Notes: generated from the sequence alone by a model not told the origin. 64,000 bases of DNA from JBBQKG01 sp038326655 (GCA_038326655.1 JBBQKG010000017.1:1-64000), one strand, 5' to 3'. Counted from the stretch's first letter, positions 37,961-46,918 are shown. Numbers and translations: made by a program.

Positions 37961-38649
37961 CTGCTACCAGATCCTGACCGAGCCAGGCCGCTTCACTGAA
38001 AATCACGATTCGCCAGCCCGCGTCACGAACCTCCGCGGCGATCCACTCCGGTGAGGCGAAGCAATCACCAAGGTCATCGGTGCCGGTGGAACCGTAGGCA
38101 AAACCCGTTTCGTCGTAGTCGCGGAGGACTTGATCGAGCTCGTTGCCGGAAAAGCGGAGCGTGTTCTCTCCGGTACGAAGCCCCTCGCCCACGACGCTCT
38201 GACCGTGAGTCGTGAAGATGGCAAGTCCCTGAGCTGCGACAGAGCGCCGAAGGAAGCGCAGCAGCGTCTTCCATGCGGGCGCGTCCAGATGTGACAGCAG
38301 CGAGCCGACCCAGATCAGGTCGAACCGTCCAAGATCGAGGGACGACGGATCTCTGGGAACAACGACGGCCTCGTCGGCTCCGAGCCGTCGCTGACAGAAG
38401 CGCGGCATCGAATCGAAGATGTCGGCGGCCACGATCTCCGCTCCTGAATACGCCGCTCTGAGCCACCTCAGCACTCGCCCATAGCCACAGGCGTAATCGA
38501 GCACTCGGCGCGGTGAAGGGCGGGTCGGCGGCTGCGAGGGCCAGCTCGATCCACCGAAGCGCCGACTCGCCCGCTTCTAAGTAAAGCTCGGGGGCGTACT
38601 CGTACATGGGATCCCGTGGCAGACGAATGTCGGAGACTTGAAGGTCCAT
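37953..38649 (-). pseudogene. Frame-broken paralogous methyltransferase
   Basis: ATG 38649 starts MDLQVSDIRLPRDPMYEYAP ... IELALAAADPPFT; the SAM-binding core then appears in another frame (RRVLDYACGYGRVLRWLRA ... FDLIWVGSLLSHLDAP ... FTTHGQSVVGEG) to the stop at 37953. The junction at ~38510 needs one extra or two missing bases. Its core resembles the intact downstream methyltransferase (same DYACGYGR and LSHLDAPAW pattern), indicating tandem duplication. Confidence 0.65.
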
Positions 38650-38723
38650 TCGCGCGAGCTTAACTCCTGCGTAGCGCTGTCTTGGGAGTTCGCATCGGAT
38701 CACCTCGAGCGACGCCGTGACGC

Positions 38724-40226
38724 CTACAGCCAGCTATCCCTGAGCTCCGCACGCTTGATCTTGCCGCTCGAGGTCTTCGGCAGCTCGGTGCGGAACTCGA
38801 TCACCCGCGGATACTTGTACGGCGCGGTCGCTTCCTTGGCGTGCTCCTGGAGCTCGGCGCCCAGCTCCGCCGAGGGCTCGAATCCCTCGCGCAGCACGAC
38901 CACCGCGCGCACGACCGACCCTCGTTCCTGGTCGGGATAGGCGACGGCGGCAGCCTCGGCGACCGCCCGGTGCTGGACCAGGGCCGATTCGACCTCGAAC
39001 GGCCCGATCCGGTAACCAGCCGAGAGGATCACGTCATCCAGCCGCCCCTCGAACCAGAGAAACCCGTCCTCGTCGCGGCGGACCCGGTCCCCGGTATGCC
39101 ACCGCTCGCCCGCAAACGGCGGCTCGCCGAGATACCCGCGGAAGAACGTCGGCACGGTCGATGGGTCGAGCGTCAGCTCGCCCTCGCCGGCCGGCGCGCC
39201 GTCCTCATTGATCACGTCCAAGCGAAAGCCCGGCAGCGGGCGGCCCATCGACCCTGGCCGGACCGGCTGATCGGGGGGCATGCCGGTCAGCTGGCCGGTC
39301 TCGGTCTGGCCGTACCCGTCGTGGATCGCGAGGCCGAGCGCCTCCTGGAAAGCGCCGATCACTTCGGGATTGAGCGGCTCGCCGGCCGACACCAGCCGCC
39401 GCAGCGCCGGAAGCTCCAGCCCGGCAAGCCCCGCGCGCTTCACGATCATCCGGTACTCGGTGGGCGACTGGCACAGCACGGTGACCTCGTGCTCCGCCAG
39501 TAGCGAGAGCCGCTCGGCCGGGTCGAAGCGAGCGTCGTGTAGAAGGCAGGCGGCGCCCCTCACCCAGGGCGCCACGAATGCGTTGCGAGCCGACTTCGAC
39601 CAGCCGCTCGCGGCGGTGCACCAGACCAGGTCGCCCTCACGGGGCCCGAGCCAGTGCTCCGCCTGCGTGGCCTGGCCGCGCAGGTAGCGCTGTACGTGGA
39701 CGACGCCGCGCGGTTCGCCCACGGTGCCGGATGTGAAGACCATCAGCGCCGGGTCCTCGAGCGCCGTCGCGGCTGGAGGCGCCGCTTCGCCCCCGGGCAG
39801 GCCCTCGGCATCCACGGCGATCACGGCGGGCGCCGGCTCCACGCCGGCCAGCGCGGGCAGGAGCTCCTCCATGTCCCGTGCGGCGGCGAGCACGAGGCGG
39901 GGCCGAGCCGCGGCGACTCGAAGCGCGATGTCCTTCCGGCGCAGCTGCTCGGAGCATGGGAGCGTGACCGCGCCGAGTCGCCAGGCGCCGAGCATCGCGA
40001 ACACCCATTCGGGGCGTGGGCCCATCAACGTCATCACGACGTCGCCGCGGCCGACCCCGGCAATCGCAAGGCCCGCGGCGGTGTGGGCGGCTCGCTCTGC
40101 CACCTCCGCGAACGTGAAGCTCCGCACCGAGCCCCCGGAGTCGACTGCGCGAAGCGCCTCCTCGCCGCCTCGCTCCCGCGCGAGCCGCTCGACCACGTCG
40201 GTGGTGAAATTGAACCCGTCCGGCAC
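38724..40226 (-). CDS. Acyl-CoA synthetase (AMP-forming, medium-chain/benzoate-like)
   Basis: The 500-residue adenylate-forming ligase has the P-loop-like VFTSGTVGEPRG, the core DGYGQTETG, the hinge WHTGDRVRRDEDG, RIGPFEVES and the catalytic KTSSGKIKRAEL near the C-terminus. It activates a carboxylic acid to acyl-CoA through an acyl-AMP. Start GTG 40226 (VPDGFNFTTDVVE) is used; the longer open frame is not family-like. TACCAT lies 8 nt upstream. It shares a 45-nt divergent promoter region with the secreted-protein gene. Confidence 0.9.
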   Translation of the reverse strand: MPDGFNFTTDVVERLARERGGEEALRAVDSGGSVRSFTFAEVAERAAHTAAGLAIAGVGRGDVVMTLMGPRPEWVFAMLGAWRLGAVTLPCSEQLRRKDIALRVAAARPRLVLAAARDMEELLPALAGVEPAPAVIAVDAEGLPGGEAAPPAATALEDPALMVFTSGTVGEPRGVVHVQRYLRGQATQAEHWLGPREGDLVWCTAASGWSKSARNAFVAPWVRGAACLLHDARFDPAERLSLLAEHEVTVLCQSPTEYRMIVKRAGLAGLELPALRRLVSAGEPLNPEVIGAFQEALGLAIHDGYGQTETGQLTGMPPDQPVRPGSMGRPLPGFRLDVINEDGAPAGEGELTLDPSTVPTFFRGYLGEPPFAGERWHTGDRVRRDEDGFLWFEGRLDDVILSAGYRIGPFEVESALVQHRAVAEAAAVAYPDQERGSVVRAVVVLREGFEPSAELGAELQEHAKEATAPYKYPRVIEFRTELPKTSSGKIKRAELRDSWL

Positions 40227-40234
40227 GACGCGAG

Positions 40235-40264
40235 ATGGTACGCGGCCGAGGCTTCGGCTAGGGT
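40235..40264. promoter_or_regulatory. Back-to-back -10 elements of two leaderless genes
   Basis: TACCAT (minus strand, 40240-40235) is 8 nt from GTG 40226, and TAGGGT (plus strand, 40259-40264) is 7 nt from GTG 40272. The whole gap between the starts is 45 nt, so both promoters overlap and there is no room for 5' leaders. Confidence 0.55.
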
Positions 40265-40271
40265 CCTGCAC

Positions 40272-41246
40272 GTGTCGCGCCGGGTCAAGGGTCATGCAGC
40301 ACGCACGCTGCTCGCCGCTGCGATCGCGGTCGGCGTTCTCGCCGTCGCCCCGTCTGGCGCAAGCGCCCTCTTCAGCCAGTGCCCGCCGGTCGGAGCCGAC
40401 ACCGGGTGCCAGTTCCTGATCACGCTGACAGGCGGCGCTCCTTCGGTTCAGCAGGACGTCGCGCAGCCCGCCTACGAGCAGTCCGAGGACGCGCTGATCG
40501 GCGTCCAGAACAACACCGGCGGATCGATCACGTCCTTGCCGCTGTCCGCGCCGGGGCTCTTCAGCTTCGACGCCGACGGGATCTGCAACCCCAACCTCGG
40601 CGCCACCGGTGCGGTTCCAGCGGGTTGTGTCCCGGCGCCCGGCTCCCCACCCGGGACGGTGTGCGGCTCGCAGTTCGGTACGTGCTCCTTTGCGAAGCCG
40701 CCTGGGCAACCGGCGGGATACAGGGAACCCGGTGCGCCGGCCGCCAGCACCCAGAACGGCTACGAGGGCCCGGACACCTGGTTCTCCGGCGTTACGACCG
40801 ACCTGGCAAGCGGCACGGTCAACTTCTCACCGGCGCTCAAGAACGGCAAATCGAGCTACTTCGGCCTCGAAGAGCCGCCGAGCCTGCAGCAGCTGAAGGT
40901 CGGCACCCCGGTCGGGGGAAAGCCGACGGCGGGCAGCGTCGTCCAGCTGCCCTCGAACAAGAAGTGCGTGAGCAGGCGCAAGTTCCGCATCCACGTGCGC
41001 CGACCCGGCGGGATCACGGTCCAGACGGCGCTCGTGTTCGTCAACGGCAAGCGGGTCCGTGTCTTCAAGGCGAAGTACTTCCGGAAGCTGCGCCACACCG
41101 CGACTGTGAACCTCCGGGGGCTGCCGAAGGGCACGTTCGTCGTGCGGCTCGTGGTCCTGACGACCAAGGGCGACACGCTCAAGGGCAAGCGCACGTACCA
41201 CACGTGCACCAAGAAGCGGAAGCACAAGAAGCCCCCGCAGCTTTAG
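40272..41246 (+). CDS. Secreted hypothetical protein
   Basis: The 324-residue product has a signal peptide (ARTLLAAAIAVGVLAVAPSGASA), then a Gly/Pro-rich beta domain with six or more cysteines that may form disulfides (SQCPPVGADTGCQF, GICNPN, GCVPAPG, VCGSQFGTCSF). A C-terminal basic beta domain follows (FVNGKRVRVFKAKYF ... GLPKGTFVVRLVVLTTKG). Probably a surface or extracellular protein of unknown role. GTG 40272 follows TAGGGT by 7 nt. The stop overlaps that of the convergent ferredoxin gene (TTAG). Confidence 0.72.
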   Translation: MSRRVKGHAARTLLAAAIAVGVLAVAPSGASALFSQCPPVGADTGCQFLITLTGGAPSVQQDVAQPAYEQSEDALIGVQNNTGGSITSLPLSAPGLFSFDADGICNPNLGATGAVPAGCVPAPGSPPGTVCGSQFGTCSFAKPPGQPAGYREPGAPAASTQNGYEGPDTWFSGVTTDLASGTVNFSPALKNGKSSYFGLEEPPSLQQLKVGTPVGGKPTAGSVVQLPSNKKCVSRRKFRIHVRRPGGITVQTALVFVNGKRVRVFKAKYFRKLRHTATVNLRGLPKGTFVVRLVVLTTKGDTLKGKRTYHTCTKKRKHKKPPQL

Positions 41247-41485
41247 GGAGCTTCGTAAAGCTTGATCACGCGCACCGTGTCATCCGGCGTCGCGTCGACG
41301 CACAGGTAGCAGAGCACGCACTCATCGAGGTTCTCCTCGACGATCTTCAGCGTGCCGTCTCCGGCCTGTCCGAAGATGTCGACGGGGCACACCTCTGCGA
41401 GCTTCCGCGCCAGCTCGGCGTCGCGCGCGACCGCGTCGTCCACCTCGACGTCGATGAAGATCGCTTTCGGCGCGGTTGTGCTCAC
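41243..41485 (-). CDS. Small ferredoxin-like protein
   Basis: An 80-residue protein with four cysteines: Cys33 in EVCPVDIFG and a CxxCxxC cluster (Cys56, 59, 62; ECVLCYLC). This fits one [4Fe-4S] or [3Fe-4S] cluster and resembles FixX/PFOR-delta type electron carriers. GTG 41485 overlaps the sucD stop in a GTGA, so it is translationally coupled as the last gene of the succinyl-CoA synthetase operon. A role as electron partner of a 2-oxoacid:ferredoxin oxidoreductase would fit but no such enzyme is in the window. Confidence 0.75.
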   Translation of the reverse strand: MSTTAPKAIFIDVEVDDAVARDAELARKLAEVCPVDIFGQAGDGTLKIVEENLDECVLCYLCVDATPDDTVRVIKLYEAP

Positions 41486-42405
41486 GTCGCCACCTTCGAT
41501 CCGAGACGCTCCTTCACGAGGTCGGGGATCTCGGCGATCTCCTCCGCGACCGTGATGCCGGCCTCCTGGAGGCGCGCGATCTTCTCGCCCGCCGTGTCGG
41601 CCTTGCCCTCGACGATCGTGCCGGCGTGGCCGAAGCTCATGCCCGGCATCTCGTCCATGAACTTGCCCGCCATGAAGGCGACGATCGGCAACCGCGAGTT
41701 GTGCTCGGTGACCCAGCGGGCGAGGTCGGCCTCCATGCGGCCGCCCGGCTCCGTGTAGATCACGATCGCCTGTGTCTGATCGTCGCCCTCGAACAGCGGC
41801 ATCAGCTCGGTGTAGGTGGAGCCGATGATCGCGTCGCCGCCGATCGAGACCGCGGTCGACTGGCCGAGCCCGGAGGCGGTGAGCGTGCTCGAAATCTCGG
41901 TGGTCATGCCGCCGCTGCGCGACATCACGCCGACGGTACCGGGGGTGTAGGCCTTTGCCGCGTCCTTCGCCGGGCCGCCAATCCCGCCCATTTTGATCAC
42001 GTCCGGCACGATCACGCCGAGGCAGTTGGGCCCGATGATGCGCGCCTGCCTCGCGCTTGCGAGCTCGACCATCTGGGCGACGTCGCGGCGGGGGATGCGC
42101 TCGGTGACGATCACGATCAGCTCGATCCCGTTCTCGAGCGCCTCGAAGACCGCGTCCTTGGTGAAGGCGGGGGGGACGGTGACGACCGAGCCCTTGATCG
42201 GCGTCCCGTGGTGCTCGACCGCCTGCTCGACCGTGTCGAAGACCGGCACGCCGTGGACGTCGCGCCCCTTGCGGCCGGGCGTCACGCCGCCGACCACCTT
42301 TGCGCCCGCGCCGTAGTCGAGGCACTCGCGCGTGAGGTTGACCGCCTCGCGCCCGGTGATGCCCTGGACGATGAAGGTGGTGTCTTCGGAGATCAGGATC
42401 GACAT
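41482..42405 (-). CDS. sucD: Succinyl-CoA synthetase alpha subunit
   Basis: The 307-residue CoA-binding/ligase subunit interconverts succinyl-CoA and succinate with nucleotide. VQGITGREAVNLT and KVVGGVTPGRKG form the CoA-binding domain; GPNCLGVI and GVMSRSGGMTTE follow; the phosphorylated His260 lies in SFGHAGTIVEG. ATG 42405 starts MSILISEDTTFIVQG. The gene lies 7 nt after a SnoaL-like gene and overlaps the following ferredoxin. The order sucC-snoaL-sucD-fdx is unusual. Confidence 0.95.
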   Translation of the reverse strand: MSILISEDTTFIVQGITGREAVNLTRECLDYGAGAKVVGGVTPGRKGRDVHGVPVFDTVEQAVEHHGTPIKGSVVTVPPAFTKDAVFEALENGIELIVIVTERIPRRDVAQMVELASARQARIIGPNCLGVIVPDVIKMGGIGGPAKDAAKAYTPGTVGVMSRSGGMTTEISSTLTASGLGQSTAVSIGGDAIIGSTYTELMPLFEGDDQTQAIVIYTEPGGRMEADLARWVTEHNSRLPIVAFMAGKFMDEMPGMSFGHAGTIVEGKADTAGEKIARLQEAGITVAEEIAEIPDLVKERLGSKVAT

Positions 42406-42412
42406 CGGCTGC

Positions 42413-42817
42413 TCAGCTCTCCGTGGCGGCTGCAAGTCCGGCCGCCGCTCGAGCCTCTTCCTCGGTCGTGTAGTAGTCGATGCGCGAAATCATCCCGTTT
42501 CGCACGGTGTTCACGGTGGCGTTTCGCCGGGTGGCGGAGGCGCCGCTGCCCTTGCCTTGAGCGATCATGGTGAAGATCGCCACCACGACGTCGCCGGCGT
42601 CTATTAGCTCCGCCGGCCCGACCTCCCAGCTCTCCCACGCAGCTCCCCAATCCTCGAGCCATTTCCCTACGCCTGCGTGGCCGTGATAGCTACCGGCGTC
42701 CGGGATGTCGTAGTCGACGACGTCGACGTCAGGGTCGATCAGATCCCAGCGAATCTCGCCCTGCTCGGCCAAGCTGGTGTTGAACTGCTCGACTGCCGCG
42801 ATCGCCTCCTCGCTCAC
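42413..42817 (-). CDS. SnoaL-like protein inserted between sucC and sucD
   Basis: A 134-residue SnoaL/NTF2-like domain (VEQFNTSLAEQGEIRWDLIDP ... YHGHAGVGKWLEDWGAAWES ... GDVVVAIFTMIAQGKGS). Such folds serve as cyclases, isomerases or small-molecule binding modules; no specific activity can be read here. GTG 42817 overlaps the sucC stop as GTGA and sucD follows after 7 nt, so it is a genuine member of the operon, not a stray ORF. Why it sits inside a TCA-cycle operon is unknown. Confidence 0.8.
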   Translation of the reverse strand: MSEEAIAAVEQFNTSLAEQGEIRWDLIDPDVDVVDYDIPDAGSYHGHAGVGKWLEDWGAAWESWEVGPAELIDAGDVVVAIFTMIAQGKGSGASATRRNATVNTVRNGMISRIDYYTTEEEARAAAGLAAATES

Positions 42818-44025
42818 GCCGACGCCCCCTGGATCTTCTCGACCGCGCGCCGGGCGGCCTCGTGCATCGAGACCGACCGGTCGCAGTACTCGACGCCGTA
42901 CTTCTTGAGGATCTTGAAGCCCTCGTCCTCCCACGCGCCCGGGATGCGGAAGATCGCGATCTTCTCAGCCGGGTCGAAGCCGAGCTCCAGGCAGGCCTTC
43001 ACGACTCCGCGCGCGACGATGTCCACGCGGGTGTTCGAGACGATGCTCATCATCACCGCGATCTTGTCCACGCCGGGCTTGGAGAGCACCAGCTTGGCGA
43101 GCGCGGCGGCCTTTGCGACAGACGGGTTGCCGCCGATCTCGCAGTAGTTGGCGGGCTTGCCGCCGTACTTGCGCACGGCGTCGAAGAGCGTGAGCGAGCC
43201 GCCGCCCGCGCCGATCACGAGGCCGAGGTTGCCGTCGAACTCCGTCACGTTTCCGGCGACGCCGCGGTGGTCCATCGCGTCCACCTGCTCGCCCTTGATC
43301 TCGAATGGAGTTGCCTCTCGCGCCTCGCGGGTCTCCTCGCCGCCCACGCCCAGTTCCTTGAGCAGGGCCTGCTGCCGTGGCCGGGCCTCGTTCTCCATCT
43401 CCATGTGGGCGTCGAGGGCGACGAAGCTGCCGTCCTCGAGTTCGCCGAGCGGGTTGATCTCCGCGAGCGTCATGTCGTACTGGCTGAAGAGGCGCGCGAG
43501 GCGCGCCAGGATCGGCGTCGCGCGCTGGAGCTGGCGGCCGGTGACGCCGGTGTGCGCGATCACCTCCTTGGCGCGGAACTCCGGGGCCTCGGTCATGTTC
43601 GAGAGGTGCCCGCGGCCCACGTGCTCGGGGTGATCGCGGTCGACCTCCTCGATGTCGATGCCGCCCATGTCGCTGAAGAGCATCACCGGCTGTTTCCGGA
43701 TCCCGTCCCAGACCACGCCGGCGTAGTACTCCTGCTTCACCTCCGCCTTGGGGTCCACGAGGACCCCGCGCGGCATGTGGCCGCCGATCTCGAGCTCGAG
43801 GATCTGCTCGGCGTAGCCGCTCGCCTCCTGGGGCGTGTCGGCGAACTTCACGCCGCCCGCTTTCATGCGCCCGCCCGTGAGCACCTGCGACTTGATCACG
43901 ACCGGACCGCCGATCTGCTCGGCGATGTCGCGGGCCTCCTCCGCGGTACGGGCGAAGCCATAGTTTGTGACCGGGATGCCCGCGCGCTTGACGATGTCGC
44001 GGGATTCGTACTCGTAGAACCGCAT
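42814..44025 (-). CDS. sucC: Succinyl-CoA synthetase beta subunit (ADP/GDP-forming)
   Basis: A 403-residue ATP-grasp subunit. VVIKSQVLTGGRMKAGGVKF is the nucleotide-binding region, LAEINPLGELEDGSFVALDA the metal-binding loop and GAGGGSLTLFDAVRKYGGKPANYCEIGG the C-terminal ligase domain. With SucD it makes succinate and ATP or GTP from succinyl-CoA. First gene of the sucC-snoaL-sucD-fdx operon. The N-terminus (MRFYEYESRDIVKRAG) is the usual one. Related thiokinases for malate share this fold, so substrate breadth is possible. Confidence 0.93.
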   Translation of the reverse strand: MRFYEYESRDIVKRAGIPVTNYGFARTAEEARDIAEQIGGPVVIKSQVLTGGRMKAGGVKFADTPQEASGYAEQILELEIGGHMPRGVLVDPKAEVKQEYYAGVVWDGIRKQPVMLFSDMGGIDIEEVDRDHPEHVGRGHLSNMTEAPEFRAKEVIAHTGVTGRQLQRATPILARLARLFSQYDMTLAEINPLGELEDGSFVALDAHMEMENEARPRQQALLKELGVGGEETREAREATPFEIKGEQVDAMDHRGVAGNVTEFDGNLGLVIGAGGGSLTLFDAVRKYGGKPANYCEIGGNPSVAKAAALAKLVLSKPGVDKIAVMMSIVSNTRVDIVARGVVKACLELGFDPAEKIAIFRIPGAWEDEGFKILKKYGVEYCDRSVSMHEAARRAVEKIQGASA

Positions 44026-44054
44026 TTTCGGGGACGGAACCCTAGTGGATCACC

Positions 44055-44924
44055 TCACCGGAGCGCCGTGAGCGGGTCGATCGCCGCATCTCCGAGCCTG
44101 AGCTCGAAGTGCAGATGCGGGCCAGTCGCGAGCCCGGTGGCGCCCACGTCGCCCACGCGCGAGCCCGCCACCACGGCCTGGCCGGGCCGTACGCGGATCC
44201 TGGAGAGATGCGCGTACATCGAGCGCACTCCGAGCGGATGGGCGATCACCACGAGGTTCCCGTATCCACCCGAATCCCAGCCGGCGAAAGCGACCTGCCC
44301 ACGGCCGGCCGCGAACACCGCCGCTCCCGTCGGGGCCGGGAAGTCGACGCCGGGGTGGAACTTGTTCCCGCGCGGCCCGAAGCGGTCACCGATCGGTGCG
44401 CTGACCGGTCGCAGGAGCCGGATCGGAGAGCGGCGGATCGGCTGGCGGAGCGCCGCGAGCGTGCCCGGGCCGGCGACTCCGTCGGCCGGCAGGCCCGCCC
44501 ACGCCTGGAAGCGGCGAACCGCGACCGCGGTGTGCGATCCGTAGCCGCCGTCGAAGCTGCCGTTGGGGAAACCGTGCCAGGCGAGGCGGAACTGGAGTGC
44601 GGCGACGTCCCAGCCGGACTGGCCAGGACGCATCGTCCTGCTGCCGGGCAGCGGACGTCCGCGGCGGCCCAGGGCGGCACGCGTCGTCGTCCCGGCGACG
44701 CCGTCGGCGGTGAGCCCGCGGTGCTGCTGGAAGCGGCGGACCGCCGCCGCCGTGGACGGCCCGCCGACGCCGTCGATCGTGCTCCGGTACGTGCCCTCCC
44801 CCCACAGGGCGATCTGGAGCGCCGCGATGTCGGCGCTGCCGGCCGCGCGCGCCGCGCCGGGCATGCCGGCCAGCACCAGCAGCACCAGCGCGAGGCCCAG
44901 GCGCAGCCGACGCGTTTTCCTCAT
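44055..44924 (-). CDS. M23 peptidase with two peptidoglycan-binding domains
   Basis: The 289-residue secreted hydrolase has a signal peptide (LGLALVLLVLAGMPGAARA), two PG_binding_1 repeats (residues ~28-85 and ~100-160; DGVGGPSTAAAVRRFQQH and DGGYGSHTAVAVRRFQAW) and a C-terminal M23 metallopeptidase with HPGVDF and HLHFEL zinc motifs. It likely cuts peptidoglycan cross-links. ATG 44924 overlaps the stop of the LysM transglycosylase gene (ATGA), so the two wall hydrolases are coupled. Confidence 0.92.
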   Translation of the reverse strand: MRKTRRLRLGLALVLLVLAGMPGAARAAGSADIAALQIALWGEGTYRSTIDGVGGPSTAAAVRRFQQHRGLTADGVAGTTTRAALGRRGRPLPGSRTMRPGQSGWDVAALQFRLAWHGFPNGSFDGGYGSHTAVAVRRFQAWAGLPADGVAGPGTLAALRQPIRRSPIRLLRPVSAPIGDRFGPRGNKFHPGVDFPAPTGAAVFAAGRGQVAFAGWDSGGYGNLVVIAHPLGVRSMYAHLSRIRVRPGQAVVAGSRVGDVGATGLATGPHLHFELRLGDAAIDPLTALR

Positions 44925-45838
44925 CCTCCGAACCGGCTGCGTAGCGCGAGCACGTTCGCCACGTAGCGCTCGGTCTCCGGCAGCATCCCGACCGCCCGCA
45001 CGGAGCCCTCGCCCTGGTAGTAGGAGGCGATCGCAAATGCCTCGTCCCCGCCGGCATCGCGAAGCAGCTGACCCAGGTACAGCGATCCGGCGCGGACGTT
45101 GTCCTGCGCCGAGTTCGGGTCGAGCGGGCCGCCGGCGAGGTTCTGCTCCACCCACGTCCACGTGCCGGGCAGCACCTGCATGACGCCGCGTGCGTTGGCA
45201 GCCGACACGACGTTGTTGTTGAATCCGCTCTCCTGCCAGGCGATTGCGGCCGCGAGTGAGGGGGAGACGCCGTGCTGAGCGGCGACCTGGCCGACCTCCG
45301 CGGAGCTGAGCCGCGCCGGGGTCGGGTTGGGTGCGGCCTGCGGCACCGTCGACGGCGCCGGCTGCGAGGCGCTCGGCGCTGCGGCCTGGGACCCGGTCGG
45401 GAGCTTCAGGGCGGTGCCGGTGAGCAGCGGCTGGGCGGGGTCGAGCCCGTTCATCCAGGCCAGCTGCCCGACCGTGACGCCGCTGTCAGCGGCGATGCCC
45501 GAAAGCGTGTCGCCCGGCTGCACGGTGTAGGCGCCGAGCGCCGGCGGAGCGGCTGGGGTCGCGGCCGGCGCCGGGGCGGCGGCGGCGGTCGCACTGCTCC
45601 CGCCGAGCGCCGCGGCCGCCTCCGCCTCGGTCGGGATCTGGATCGTCGATCCGGCCACGACCTGGGCGTCCTCGGAAAGCCCGTTGGCAGCCGCGAGAGA
45701 GCGGGTCGTGAAGTTGCTTGCCGCAGCGATCGACCAGAGCGTCTCGCCGGGCTGGACGGTGTGAGGAACCGCTGCCTGCGCGGGCGCCGCAACCAGCAGC
45801 GCAAGCGTGCACAGGAGCAGTGGATGTGAGGAGCGCAA
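44921..45838 (-). CDS. LysM-domain lytic transglycosylase
   Basis: The 305-residue secreted enzyme has a signal peptide (LLLCTLALLVAAPAQA), two LysM domains (HTVQPGETLWSIAAASN and YTVQPGDTLSGIAADSG), an Ala/Pro linker and a C-terminal SLT goose-lysozyme-like domain with catalytic Glu in AIAWQESGFN and ARGVMQVLPGTW. It cleaves glycan strands. Start TTG 45838 follows GGAG by about 8 nt. First gene of a two-gene wall-hydrolase operon. Confidence 0.92.
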   Translation of the reverse strand: MRSSHPLLLCTLALLVAAPAQAAVPHTVQPGETLWSIAAASNFTTRSLAAANGLSEDAQVVAGSTIQIPTEAEAAAALGGSSATAAAAPAPAATPAAPPALGAYTVQPGDTLSGIAADSGVTVGQLAWMNGLDPAQPLLTGTALKLPTGSQAAAPSASQPAPSTVPQAAPNPTPARLSSAEVGQVAAQHGVSPSLAAAIAWQESGFNNNVVSAANARGVMQVLPGTWTWVEQNLAGGPLDPNSAQDNVRAGSLYLGQLLRDAGGDEAFAIASYYQGEGSVRAVGMLPETERYVANVLALRSRFGG

Positions 45839-45862
45839 TTGAGGTCTCCTTCCGTGGAGTGG

Positions 45863-46813
45863 TCATTGCGTGCACTTGCTCGGTCGCCTGGCGCCAGGGC
45901 GGATGCAGAGGTCGCGCCGCAGCGGTTGCTTTCCCGCCCGGATCGTGAGACGTGTGTACTTGCCGATCGTGCCCGGCTTCGTGACGAAGATCTGGAGCAC
46001 CGCGTCGGTCCGGAGCGTTCGTTCGAACCGGCGGAAGCGGAGGAAGCTTGGGTGGCCGGTGTCGGGCGCCTGCTTCGTCTGGCGACGAAGCTTGCAGCCG
46101 CCTCCGCGGCAGCGGACCTTGACGGTCGCGCCGGAGGGCGCCTCCACGACCAGCCGCCTGATGCGCGCACCGGTCACCGTGACCTTTCCGGAGACGTGCA
46201 CGAGGGGAAACGGGCTGAGGAACTCGGGTGGGTTCGGATCGACGCGCACGAGCTGCGAGACGACCACGGCGGCGCTGTCGTTGTCGACCACTCGCAACCT
46301 GACCGTGTAGGTGCCGGGCGTCTCGAACGTGTGCGCGACAAGCGCGCCCGTGGACTCGAACACGCCGTCGCCGTCGAGATCCCATTCCTCGCTCGCGATC
46401 GTGCCGTCGGCGTCCTCGGGGAGCGCCACGAAGTTGAGGGCGTCGCCCGCCTGCGGGGCGTCAGGGAAGTAGGCGATCGACGCCGTCGGAGGCCGGTTGG
46501 CCACCCGGATCGGCTGCGTCTGCTCGCCCGAGCCGTCCGGCCCGACCGCCCGCAGGCGGACGGTGTAGACGGCTGAGCTCGGGAAGTTGAGCGTCGCCGA
46601 GGGGCCGGTGCCGTCGTCGAAGAAGCCGTCGTTGTCGAGGTCCCAGGCGATCCCGGAGACATCGCCCGTGGAGGTGGAGGTGAACGTCACCGGCTCGAGC
46701 GTGAGCGGGGAGGCGGGGGAGAACGTGAACGAGGCAGACGGCGCAACAGCGGATGACGCCGCCGGGAAACCAAGCGTCGCGAGGACACCCAGGGTCGCGA
46801 GGACCCGCTTCAT
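45863..46813 (-). CDS. Secreted protein with two PKD domains
   Basis: The 316-residue protein has a signal peptide (RVLATLGVLATLGFPAASSA), two PKD-type beta-sandwich repeats (SFTFSPASPLTLEPVTFTS ... GPSATLNFPSSAVYTVRL; then ASIAYFPDAPQAGDALNF ... AHTFETPGTYTVRLRVVD) and a basic, cysteine-containing C-terminal domain (VKVRCRGGGCKLRR). It is probably displayed on the cell surface. ATG 46813. It shares a wall/envelope theme with the hydrolase genes just downstream (24 nt away). Confidence 0.85.
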   Translation of the reverse strand: MKRVLATLGVLATLGFPAASSAVAPSASFTFSPASPLTLEPVTFTSTSTGDVSGIAWDLDNDGFFDDGTGPSATLNFPSSAVYTVRLRAVGPDGSGEQTQPIRVANRPPTASIAYFPDAPQAGDALNFVALPEDADGTIASEEWDLDGDGVFESTGALVAHTFETPGTYTVRLRVVDNDSAAVVVSQLVRVDPNPPEFLSPFPLVHVSGKVTVTGARIRRLVVEAPSGATVKVRCRGGGCKLRRQTKQAPDTGHPSFLRFRRFERTLRTDAVLQIFVTKPGTIGKYTRLTIRAGKQPLRRDLCIRPGARRPSKCTQ

Positions 46814-46918
46814 GGCCACACGACGGTGGTCGAAGCCCGCATCTTCCATGCTCGATGCACGTACCTACCATCAGTGTCCCTGGCCGCCTGCGAACGAAGC
46901 GGTGGATCGACGGATGTA

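Noticed and set aside
40227..40709. N-terminal extension of the acyl-CoA synthetase
   Set aside because: The extra residues are not family-like and overlap the divergent gene; GTG 40226 is preceded by a -10-like hexamer at the right distance.
44926..45161. Upstream extension of the M23 peptidase frame
   Set aside because: The signal peptide begins after ATG 44924, which overlaps the upstream stop as ATGA.
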